Assembly: GCA_947175455.1 (NCBI GenBank)
Contig: CAMWMW010000074.1
Coordinates: 1-7,420 of the forward strand
DNA from: an uncultured Porphyromonadaceae bacterium
GTDB lineage: Bacteria; Bacteroidota; Bacteroidia; Bacteroidales; Muribaculaceae
Length of the DNA stretch: 7,420 nt
Reading direction: 5' to 3'
The notes below the pieces were generated by a model. That model was not told where the DNA came from and did no database searches. It saw nothing but the letters and a program-made list of their open reading frames with translations. Shown in pieces: positions 1 to 6,662 of the stretch (position 1 is its first letter; every line of letters starts with the position of its first letter). Position numbers and translations under genes: made by a program.

Positions 1-62
1 CCGCAAAGCATTGCGCAGGAAAGGAAACCGAAAGCTATGTTTTTGAAATTTCTTAATCTCAT
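1..62 (-). CDS. 5' end of a sixth operon gene; signal-peptide-bearing protein (partial)
   Basis: Only the first 20 codons lie in the window; the gene continues past position 1. The reading begins MRLRNFKNIAFGFLSCAML, a positively charged start (three basic residues) followed by a hydrophobic stretch, so it is an export signal. Cysteines at residues 16 and 20 could be a lipobox, but the downstream residues needed to judge this are missing. The ATG at 62-60 is well supported as the start, because an in-frame TAA lies three codons upstream (TAA AGA GAA ATG) and no other start is available. It sits 60 bp after the stop of the tip-like subunit on the same strand, and I see no terminator hairpin with a T-run between them, so it is probably the next operon member. 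By analogy with mfa4/mfa5 or fimD/fimE it would be a further accessory fimbrial protein, but that is inference from position. Confidence 0.6.
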   Translation of the reverse strand, partial: MRLRNFKNIAFGFLSCAMLC

Positions 63-122
63 TTCTCTTTATCTATATTCACTTTCTCCGGAAGGGAACG
101 TGAAGTTTTGAAGTCAAAGTTC

Positions 123-1952
123 TTACTGTCTTGCCTGATTGATGGTCCAGTTTTTCACAGTACCGCCGGCAACGGGAGCCTCCATGAAGCGGGTGCCTCC
201 GTCCATGCCCACTATCACCTGCAGTATAGCCGAATTGTTCTGCGTCGGATTCGGATCCACACTTACTATATGCAGATGAGCCGGGGTGCCGGTATTACCG
301 CTGACCTCCTCGTCGAGGAGGTCTCCCTGCGCGTCACTGCCCACCTTGAACATGAACGAACCTGGAGCTCCGCCGGCGGGAATCAGGTATGCGGTCCACC
401 TCGCGCCTTTAGGCGCGGAGATAAGGAATGTGCATTCCGCCGCCACGCGGTTGGACTCGCTGTCCCACGGCTTGAGGAAAATCTGCCCCTGTGCGGCGTT
501 CACACTCGCGTATGTGTCGGCAGACCAGCGCACAGCCTGCGACACAACAGGATTCTGCATAAAGTCGATCTCCAGACGCGTCTGGTCCCAGTCCTTGACG
601 TTCGCTGTCAGCGTCAGCTCCGTACCGTCCTTGAAATCCACGTTGAGGTCGTAGATATGGTTTCTCAGAATCTGACTGCCCCAGGTAAACGGAGTGCCCT
701 TGTAGCCGCTCATCGGTACGATGAACGTGCGGGTCTTCGACGCGAATTCACGGTCTTTCTCCTCTTGAGAAATGGATGGAGGGAAAACAGGATTGTAACT
801 GTCGCCGGAACTCTGGTCTGCAGTGCCCACGAAAGGCTGCGTCTGTATAGTAACGGCAAGAACCGGCATTGCGTCCTCTATTGGCTGTTCGGGTAAATAT
901 CCCAAAAGAAAACTGGTTCCCGGGTTACGGGTAAGGAAAGGGAGGTTGAACTCCGTAGCCTCGCCGGCAGTGTGATAACGCGGCTTATGCACTTGCGTGC
1001 CGTTTGCATATGTAAGGGCATCCGCCGGCAACATATAACAGTCGGGGGTCATGAATGTCAATACAGCTGAATGCAGTCGCGGAAAACCATCGGTTTTTTC
1101 CTGTATTTTATCGTATACTCTCACCTTTGCAAGAGACCGCAGCAACCAGACATCTCCGAAAAACACACGGTCATAAGGCTGGCTTGCGAAGAGAGCTTTC
1201 TCTGTGACAGAAGCTGTCAATGCACCGAACATCGGTATGCACCCTTTCCACGCACCTGATGCATAATCACCGTAATGGTCTACAGAACCATTATATAAGT
1301 CCGCAGCCTTGAAGTCGAACTTATCTGCAGCGGCTATGACCTCTCCATATGTCGTCACACCGGGTTTGGAAGGAATACCATCCGGATGTTTCGGGAAATA
1401 AAGTGAATAATAAGGATTCTTCGAAGGGTTGTACGGATTGCCTTTGTCTGAGCCTCCGGTAGCGTTTGCAAGCACAACCATACGGAATGTCACAGTATTG
1501 TCGCTATTCGGATCCAGTGAACGTCCGAGTATCTGCTCAAGCATCTCATTCGGAAGAGAGACCGTAACATTATATTGACCGTCAGCACCTGTGATCATCG
1601 TATAGGGATCGGTGGTATTATTTATGTCATCATTGGCATAAAGAAGTTTTGCATCCGCATCATCCCCTACAAATATATAAAAAGCAAGCTGGCGGGTATC
1701 TATTACCTCTTCCATGTTATATCCGTCGGTCAGATCCGGTCCGATTTCCGGATGGTTCTGGTCGTCGGAGCGGGTTCCGTTGACCAGCTTCGCGTCGGAG
1801 GTCATCGTGAAATTGAGATGGACGTTGCCGTCATTCCCCGTCTCGGGCTTCGGACAGGGTGCGCCCGGATCCTCGACATAGGAACATCCCGCCATGACCA
1901 TAGCCAACGCCATCGCCGACAGAATCCTGTATATCTTTCCGCTAAATATCAT
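123..1952 (-). CDS. Minor/tip-type fimbrial subunit lipoprotein (type V fimbria, Mfa/Fim accessory family)
   Basis: This is probably an accessory or tip pilin of the surface fimbria. From the ATG at 1952 it has 609 residues. It starts with a lipoprotein signal (basic start, hydrophobic core, lipobox VMAGC, lipidated Cys23). A predicted strand (VHLNFTM, ~44-50) is followed by NGTR at ~58-61, which resembles the Arg-protease maturation site of type V pilins. Around 430-438 is RNHIYDLNV and then VKDWD, the 'RNH/N.Y...V...W' signature that closes pilin domains of this family. Unusually, about 140 further residues follow (~470-609). They form a beta-rich, BACON-like unit with ISAPKGARWTAYL and a terminal NWTINQ. 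No short C-terminal donor strand like that of the fimbrillin is visible. The frame opens at a TTG (1970), but the ATG at 1952 is preferred because the TTG lies inside a leader sequence shared with the anchor gene. It follows the anchor gene by 24 bp. The exact family (Mfa3-, FimC/D- or DUF4906-like) is unresolved. Confidence 0.75.
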   Translation of the reverse strand: MIFSGKIYRILSAMALAMVMAGCSYVEDPGAPCPKPETGNDGNVHLNFTMTSDAKLVNGTRSDDQNHPEIGPDLTDGYNMEEVIDTRQLAFYIFVGDDADAKLLYANDDINNTTDPYTMITGADGQYNVTVSLPNEMLEQILGRSLDPNSDNTVTFRMVVLANATGGSDKGNPYNPSKNPYYSLYFPKHPDGIPSKPGVTTYGEVIAAADKFDFKAADLYNGSVDHYGDYASGAWKGCIPMFGALTASVTEKALFASQPYDRVFFGDVWLLRSLAKVRVYDKIQEKTDGFPRLHSAVLTFMTPDCYMLPADALTYANGTQVHKPRYHTAGEATEFNLPFLTRNPGTSFLLGYLPEQPIEDAMPVLAVTIQTQPFVGTADQSSGDSYNPVFPPSISQEEKDREFASKTRTFIVPMSGYKGTPFTWGSQILRNHIYDLNVDFKDGTELTLTANVKDWDQTRLEIDFMQNPVVSQAVRWSADTYASVNAAQGQIFLKPWDSESNRVAAECTFLISAPKGARWTAYLIPAGGAPGSFMFKVGSDAQGDLLDEEVSGNTGTPAHLHIVSVDPNPTQNNSAILQVIVGMDGGTRFMEAPVAGGTVKNWTINQARQ

Positions 1953-1976
1953 TTTCAATTGCCGTTTCAATTGATT
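1953..1976 (-). promoter_or_regulatory. Translation leader of the tip-like gene, decides the start
   Basis: The 24 bp between the anchor stop and the preferred ATG contain AATTGAAA twice. The first copy, with its flanks (AATCAATTGAAACGGCAAT), is nearly the same as the sequence directly before the anchor ATG (AATCAATTAAACGACAAT). The upstream TTG is part of this repeated element, which argues that it is leader and not a start codon. No Shine-Dalgarno sequence is present, as is usual in Bacteroidota, where A/T-rich leaders support initiation. Confidence 0.45.
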
Positions 1977-2999
1977 TTACATTTCGTTATGCTGCGGGGG
2001 AACCACAGCCCAGTTGTTGATGAATATGCCGCCTGCCGCATACCAGTTGCTGTTCTTGTCGATGAAGAACACCATGGAATAGTCGTCCTGGCGGTCGAGA
2101 TATTCCTGGTCGGACATGTCGCCGTAATGCCCTTTTACCAGCAGGAGATAGTCGATGAGGTTGATGCGTATTATGTCGCGGTCATCCCAGTTGCGGTGTA
2201 TCGTCAGTGTCGCCTTGCGCTCCGTGGAGAGACGCGATGTGGACATGTCGAAGAGCAGCGACGCAACCGTTGTCATCGTCCTGGTTCCCGGGGTCGTGGT
2301 CTGACCGTAGCGGATGTTCCACGGGCGGTAGGTCACCACAGGCGAGGCGAGCAGCGCGTTGTTCCAGGCAAGGCTGGCGTCATCGGTGGTGATGGTGCAG
2401 CTGAAATCCTTGTTGTCGATCTCGCTGCCGTCGAGATGCTGCAGCATCACACGGATATCCTTGGTGTCTTTCATCAGCGGAATTGTCACCGTCTTGAAAG
2501 AGGGGGCGAAGGGATCGACCTTGTATTCGACATTGCTCACATATCCGTGGTACAGACCGGGGATATGACTCTTCGACACGTTCTCGCCATTCTCGGCAAG
2601 TGTGTTGAGCTTCACCTCCAGCTCCTCTTTCGAAGAGGGGGTGTATGTGGCGAGAGTGAAATCGCCGTTGCCTTCGAGTCCGCACCAGCTCACGAAGTCG
2701 TATTTACCTTCGGTGAGGGGCGTGTCGATATAGAAATCGCCGGTCGAGAGCTGCGGTCCCGAGACGTTGTCGCTCCAGACAAGCCTGCCGTCGGCATCGA
2801 ACGCCCAGACGCACACCGACTTCACCTCATGGGCGAAAGCGTCGGCAAACTTGATGTTGTAATCGTAGACAAACCTCACGCGGAGCTGCGCGGGGCAAGC
2901 CTCCGGAGCGTCGGTCACCATAGAGCAGCCGGCAGTCATCATGGCGAGCAGCGATGCCGCGCCGATAACGAGCTTGTTTCTGAATTTCCTGATATGCAT
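1977..2999 (-). CDS. Mfa2/FimB-family fimbrial anchor lipoprotein
   Basis: This protein should cap the base of the fibre and fix it to the outer membrane, and in this family the anchor also limits fibre length. Its 340 residues are close to the usual size. It starts with a basic n-region (MHIRKFRNK), a hydrophobic core and lipobox MTAGC, giving lipidated Cys25. Next comes the family's hallmark opening, a second Cys35 in EACPAQLRVRFVYDYN, then a DAF...V...V.VWAFD.DG stretch at ~53-71, as in Mfa2/FimB proteins (PF08842). No Thr-Arg maturation site follows the lipobox region, consistent with an anchor that keeps its lipid and its first strand. The last residues, NNWAVVPPQHNEM, closely resemble the tail of the neighbouring fimbrillin (KWAVVPAQNVEL). 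ATG start; the gene is 125 bp after the fimbrillin and 24 bp before the tip-like gene. Family assignment is firm from the N-terminal pattern and operon position. Confidence 0.9.
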   Translation of the reverse strand: MHIRKFRNKLVIGAASLLAMMTAGCSMVTDAPEACPAQLRVRFVYDYNIKFADAFAHEVKSVCVWAFDADGRLVWSDNVSGPQLSTGDFYIDTPLTEGKYDFVSWCGLEGNGDFTLATYTPSSKEELEVKLNTLAENGENVSKSHIPGLYHGYVSNVEYKVDPFAPSFKTVTIPLMKDTKDIRVMLQHLDGSEIDNKDFSCTITTDDASLAWNNALLASPVVTYRPWNIRYGQTTTPGTRTMTTVASLLFDMSTSRLSTERKATLTIHRNWDDRDIIRINLIDYLLLVKGHYGDMSDQEYLDRQDDYSMVFFIDKNSNWYAAGGIFINNWAVVPPQHNEM

Positions 3000-3015
3000 T
3001 GTCGTTTAATTGATT
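3000..3015 (-). promoter_or_regulatory. Translation leader of the anchor gene
   Basis: The 16 bp before the ATG read AATCAATTAAACGACA on the coding strand. This is nearly the same as the leader of the following tip-like gene (one indel and one substitution). A related AATTGAAG lies 8-15 bp before the DUF3868 start. The element is A-rich, lacks a Shine-Dalgarno core and probably acts as the unstructured initiation region used in Bacteroidota. Confidence 0.35.
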
Positions 3016-3027
3016 ACTGTGTTTTGC

Positions 3028-3058
3028 GGCTTCCGGTGCACAGTGCGCCTCCGAAGCC
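3028..3058 (-). repeat. Imperfect inverted repeat in the fimbrillin-anchor spacer
   Basis: On the coding strand GGCTTCGG (3058-3051) can pair with CCGGAAGCC (3036-3028) with one bulged base around a 14-nt loop that itself contains GCAC/GTGC. An alternative outer pairing, GCGGCT with AGCCGC, spans 3071-3026. CCGGTG and GCCTCCG each occur twice in direct orientation here. With the stronger hairpin beside it, this makes a compact structured GC-rich block in an otherwise A/T-rich spacer. Confidence 0.4.
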
Positions 3059-3068
3059 TCCGGTGAGC

Positions 3069-3090
3069 CGCGGGGCGACCAAGCCCCGCG
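3069..3090 (-). terminator. Strong GC-rich intercistronic hairpin after the fimbrillin gene
   Basis: CGCGGGGC and GCCCCGCG form a perfect 8-bp inverted repeat around a 6-nt loop (TTGGTC on the coding strand), about 35 bp after the fimbrillin stop. No U-tract follows, so it is not a classic intrinsic terminator. It may cause partial attenuation or protect the 3' end of a processed fimbrillin mRNA, either of which would raise fimbrillin relative to anchor. It could also be part of a dispersed palindromic repeat. The inverted repeat is certain; its role is inference. Confidence 0.5.
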
Positions 3091-3124
3091 ACCCTGTATT
3101 GATATGGATTAGAACCTTAGATTC

Positions 3125-5104
3125 TTAAAGCTCTACATTCTGTGCGGGAACCACAGCCCACTTGAGGATGTTCACCTTGTAAGACACATACTGCTCTTTT
3201 GTGTCTGCCGGAGGAACGATGGGAGCCTCATAGTCGCTGATGGCTGTGCCGAGACCCTTGATGGCTGTTACATTCACAGAGTAAGAGTGGTTGCGGACTA
3301 TACCGAGGTCACCTACCTGGAGGTTGTTCCAGTCGATCTTGGATGTCGCGGTATGACCGTTGCTTGCGCGATACCAGCCGTAGTGGAGAACAGGGATGTT
3401 GAAGTATGCCTTGCCACCTGCGTTTGCAGCTGTGGCGTCCTCTGTGGAAGCATAGTAGTTGCAGAACTGAACCTGCTGCATGATCACCTGGTTTGCCTCG
3501 GTCAATGAAATCTGGTTCGCACCGTCGCCGATTGCCTTGTAACCGTCGCCGTTAGCCACATAGATGTTGGCGAGACCTGTGCCGGTAAGCTGGAGTGTGA
3601 GATAACGCGAAGGAACTTTCATGTCACCGATAACATCTGCATCCGGACGCTTGATCTCAAGTGCACCAACGAGAGTGGCGAGATCTGCCGCGTTGTTGGG
3701 GTTGAAGCGAGTGTAGACACCGTTCTCCAGCTTGTAAAGACAGGTAAGCTCCTGAAGGAAGCGCATCATCATGCTGCCGCCGCCTGCAACTGTGCTGTTG
3801 GCAGTACCTGCCTGTGCGGGGAAGTATACGCCGGGCTTTTCAGTTGATTTGCCTCTTGAATAAGTGTAGAAAGCGCTCTTCACGGCGTTGCCGCCGTCAA
3901 CTGTAAGCTCATAGTGACCAACGAGGATAACGGAAGCTACAGCAGCCTGCGGGTTCTCTGACTCAAGAGCGTCACGACCGACTGTTGTCTCTTTGAAATA
4001 CTGGGCGGTTGTGTTGCCGGCTTCGAAACCTGCACCGGCTGCCAATTCTTCATAATTGTAATATTTCTGATGAAGAACGGTAGGATCTATATCAGATGCA
4101 ACCTCGGGATACTCAGCAGTGAAATATGCGGGAGAGCAAGCCCAGTAAGAACGGTGATATGAGGCATTGTTCCATGCCCAGTTGCCGCCGGTGCCGTTGA
4201 TAGCCTCATTTGCAGCTGCAAATGTATAGTTGTCGGTCATGATGCCGCCTGCCGCATTGCGCAGACGGAATGACTTGATGACAAATGTCTCGTTAGCCTC
4301 TGCATTGAGCGCCCATCTTTCGGGAACGAATGTCAGAACCACCTCGGGAGCTGTGGATGAACCGTCGGCTGCATATACCGTAGACGATGTTGTAAAGGGG
4401 TTTACATCTTTATAAGAGAATGCAAGCTTGGCGGCGTAACGCTCTACATAAACCTCGATAGTCTTGGCGTCAGACGCTTCTGCATCTTCTTTAGAATCAT
4501 AAAGCTGGTCGGAGTTGATCGGCACAGCGATAGTCGGAGCGGCAGTGCCTTCAGCACCATAATAAACCGAATTACTCATGGGGAAGATTGTTGCGCCATT
4601 CACGTTGCGTGTCACAGCCTGACGAGTCACAGTCTGAATCTCGTAAAGCGGTTTTGTAAGGTCAACCGGAGTAGTGGGGTTGATGTAGCAGACCACCTGG
4701 GTTGGATTGTTCTCACCCTTGCGGATTCCTACAGACACCACAGACTGATAGTATTTCTCGACAGTGCCGCCGGGAGTTGCGGCAGTTGTGGGATCTTTCA
4801 ATGTAACCTCCACATAATCGCCGACAACGTTACCGTTGTTGTCGTAGAATACGAAATACGCGTTCTGAACCTCGGATTCTCCCTGACCCGGATCGAAGTC
4901 GGTGCCCTCGACAGGGTTGCCGTTGTCTGCAGCGGCACGGGTGCCTGCCTGGTTGCCACCCTTGATCGCCATCTTGACGTATAGGGTCTGGGCAGTCTCG
5001 GCAACACCGTTACCGTTGTTTTCCTCGATTGTCAGGTCGTCTGACTTACAGGCGGTGAATACCAGACCCAAAGCCAGCGTGCCATAAAGAAACTCTTTTC
5101 TCAT
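3125..5104 (-). CDS. Major fimbrial subunit (Mfa1-like fimbrillin), lipoprotein precursor
   Basis: This is the structural subunit that would polymerise into the fimbrial shaft. It has 659 residues, somewhat longer than P. gingivalis Mfa1. The precursor starts MRKEFLYGTLALGLVFTAC, a lipoprotein signal with lipidated Cys19, followed by KSDD, which resembles the acidic surface-export signal of Bacteroidota lipoproteins. A first predicted strand (TLYVKMAIK, ~40-48) precedes GTR-AAA with Arg56, the expected Arg-protease cut that frees the strand groove. Near the end, GIVRNHSYSVNVTAIKGLGTAI (~601-622, less the flanks) is the family signature. The tail, ending WAVVPAQNVEL with Trp at 649, corresponds to the C-terminal donor segment of Mfa1-type fimbrillins. 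The ATG at 5104 is preceded by an A/T-rich leader. The gene lies between two regulatory-looking spacers (78 and 125 bp), unlike the tight junctions elsewhere in the operon. Mfa1 versus FimA subclass is judged from the tail and the neighbouring Mfa2-type gene. Confidence 0.9.
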   Translation of the reverse strand: MRKEFLYGTLALGLVFTACKSDDLTIEENNGNGVAETAQTLYVKMAIKGGNQAGTRAAADNGNPVEGTDFDPGQGESEVQNAYFVFYDNNGNVVGDYVEVTLKDPTTAATPGGTVEKYYQSVVSVGIRKGENNPTQVVCYINPTTPVDLTKPLYEIQTVTRQAVTRNVNGATIFPMSNSVYYGAEGTAAPTIAVPINSDQLYDSKEDAEASDAKTIEVYVERYAAKLAFSYKDVNPFTTSSTVYAADGSSTAPEVVLTFVPERWALNAEANETFVIKSFRLRNAAGGIMTDNYTFAAANEAINGTGGNWAWNNASYHRSYWACSPAYFTAEYPEVASDIDPTVLHQKYYNYEELAAGAGFEAGNTTAQYFKETTVGRDALESENPQAAVASVILVGHYELTVDGGNAVKSAFYTYSRGKSTEKPGVYFPAQAGTANSTVAGGGSMMMRFLQELTCLYKLENGVYTRFNPNNAADLATLVGALEIKRPDADVIGDMKVPSRYLTLQLTGTGLANIYVANGDGYKAIGDGANQISLTEANQVIMQQVQFCNYYASTEDATAANAGGKAYFNIPVLHYGWYRASNGHTATSKIDWNNLQVGDLGIVRNHSYSVNVTAIKGLGTAISDYEAPIVPPADTKEQYVSYKVNILKWAVVPAQNVEL

Positions 5105-5165
5105 TTCCTTTAGTTTTAGTGAAAAAATATTATTATTGTTGTTCTTTTTATTTGTTCAGGCAAGT

Positions 5166-5180
5166 CAAATATCAAATATA
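5166..5180 (-). promoter_or_regulatory. Candidate internal promoter -7 element ahead of the fimbrillin gene
   Basis: On the coding strand TATATTTG (5180-5173) is an exact match to the Bacteroidota -7 consensus TAnnTTTG. It is followed in tandem by GATATTTG (5173-5166). It starts just after the DUF3868 stop and would give a 5' UTR of about 60 nt rich in A and T. No TTG of a -33 element is seen at the normal distance upstream, where the sequence is still GC-rich coding DNA, so this is a weak call. Confidence 0.3.
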
Positions 5181-5182
5181 AG

Positions 5183-6649
5183 TCAGCGGATCATCTCCGC
5201 GTTCTTTGCCGCCTCGGGCAATGCGCCGGCAGCGCGGAAGAGCGCGTCAGCCTCCTTGAGGTCACCTTCCCATGTGGCGAGGATGCCTCGGGCGTTGAGT
5301 GCCTCGGGGGTGTTGCCGGCTTTGTCGAGATATTTGCGCGCTCCCTCAAGGTCGCCTCTGTGAAGCATTGCCGACGCCATGTTGAGGTTGGCGGTCTCGT
5401 CTTCGGGGAAGTATTCGAGGGCGGTCTGCATCACGCGGTAGAAATCGTCCGAACCTTCGGGATAAAGACGCGCCACGCGGAACATCTGGTTGAGCGACAT
5501 CTTCTCGGGTGTCTTGCGGATCACCTCGGCAAGAGCCTCGTCGGAAAGGGGCTTGAGACGCGTTGTGATCTTGAACTTTGTGGTGCGCAGCGACGGATAC
5601 CATTCGGGAAGAATAGTCTCTCTGTATAGCGCGGCAAAGCGGGGATCGGTCTTGAGTTCGCGGTCTTTGGCATCGTAGTCGGACGGTCCGTATGCCGGAC
5701 GGTCGATGAGCGCCAGCAGTTCGCGACGCTGCGTCTCGCTGAGGGCGGTGGTCGACTCCACGATGCGGCGCAGACCTTCCCAGTTCTCGGCTACGGCGTC
5801 ATATTTGCTGACACCGGCGGGTATGTTGTAACGTTCGGTGATATATTGCGAAAGCGCGCGCGAACGGTCTGTGGCAAGACGTTCGTTAGAGAGGTATGTG
5901 CCTTCGGGCGATGCGTAACCGCAGATGCTGAGTCCGGCGATCTCCACATTCTTGTCGGCGAGCGCGTAACGGATCGAGTCGTCGATCACGCGGAGCTGCT
6001 CGCGGTTGTCGATCACCTTTCCGTTCTTGCAGCGGAAGGGCTGGTCATGAAGGTCGGATTTGTTGACCTCGAAGTTCACATGAGCCTCGCCGTCGTGAAC
6101 CGACACCGGCAGGGGCGCCACAGCGGGTGTGACATATGCCACGCGCATCTTGCCGGCGGGATTGAGACCCAACAGCGCAGGCTCGCCGGCACGCGAACCC
6201 TGCTCGTGACCGCAGCCGCAGGTGTCGACCACCCATCTTACGGAAGCATCGGGTTTCCACATCCATTTCTCGAGAGCGGCTTCGGCGGAATATTCCACAG
6301 TCTGCGCCTTGCCGTTGTTGCGACGCACGGCATTCGCGACATTGCGGCTGCGGCGGAATTTGCCGCCGAGACTCTTGCGCTCCCATGCTATCTGCATGGA
6401 GCGTCCGTTGACCAGAAGGGAAGGGAGAACCTCCGAATTACCGGCATTGTCCTCAAGAACGGGGGTGAGAAAAAACTGACGTGTAGAGGGCAGCGAAACC
6501 CCGTCAAGATTGATGTCGGCGGTGAGCCTGAGCACGCTGTCCACACGGCGTGCCTGCTGGTTCTCCACTTTCAGGGAGGTGGTGGATGTCACGGCTCCGA
6601 TTGCCGGAAAAGCCATGGCGGCGAGAAGTGTTGCTATTGTTGTTTTCAT
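5183..6649 (-). CDS. DUF3868 protein with OmpA-like centre and TPR-like C-terminus
   Basis: The function is unknown; it is probably periplasmic or attached to the inner face of the outer membrane. The 488 residues begin with a Sec signal (MKTTIATLLAAMAFPAIGA, cut near residue 19). A beta-rich N-terminal region follows (~20-180), matching DUF3868 in layout, with a tight CGCG motif (Cys144, Cys146). The centre is OmpA-like: VNFEVNKSDL at ~191-200, then GYASPEG...N..L..DRSRAL at ~244-266. Arg262 aligns with the peptidoglycan-contacting Arg of OmpA, but the paired Asp is replaced by Ser247. The last ~90 residues (399-488) read as helical TPR-like repeats (NLNMASAMLHRGDLEGARKY, then LNARGILATWEGDLKEADAL). 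It follows the DUF3575 gene by 13 bp, so the two are surely co-transcribed. Genes of these two families commonly accompany Bacteroidales fimbrial loci, suggesting a scaffold or anchoring role; that role is inference. Confidence 0.8.
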   Translation of the reverse strand: MKTTIATLLAAMAFPAIGAVTSTTSLKVENQQARRVDSVLRLTADINLDGVSLPSTRQFFLTPVLEDNAGNSEVLPSLLVNGRSMQIAWERKSLGGKFRRSRNVANAVRRNNGKAQTVEYSAEAALEKWMWKPDASVRWVVDTCGCGHEQGSRAGEPALLGLNPAGKMRVAYVTPAVAPLPVSVHDGEAHVNFEVNKSDLHDQPFRCKNGKVIDNREQLRVIDDSIRYALADKNVEIAGLSICGYASPEGTYLSNERLATDRSRALSQYITERYNIPAGVSKYDAVAENWEGLRRIVESTTALSETQRRELLALIDRPAYGPSDYDAKDRELKTDPRFAALYRETILPEWYPSLRTTKFKITTRLKPLSDEALAEVIRKTPEKMSLNQMFRVARLYPEGSDDFYRVMQTALEYFPEDETANLNMASAMLHRGDLEGARKYLDKAGNTPEALNARGILATWEGDLKEADALFRAAGALPEAAKNAEMIR

Positions 6650-6662
6650 TCCCTTGCTTCAA

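Noticed and set aside
63..122. Terminator after the tip-like gene
   Set aside because: Only weak short repeats are seen and no stem with a T-run, and the next gene starts within 60 bp on the same strand.
1953..1970. TTG start giving a 615-residue tip-like protein
   Set aside because: The TTG falls inside a leader element repeated before the anchor gene. The ATG at 1952 gives a normal lipoprotein signal.
1575..3128. A 517-codon open frame on the plus strand
   Set aside because: It lies antisense across the anchor gene and the 5' part of the tip-like gene, and through their spacers. The minus-strand products have signal peptides and family motifs, and the plus product has none. GC-rich third positions explain the open frame.
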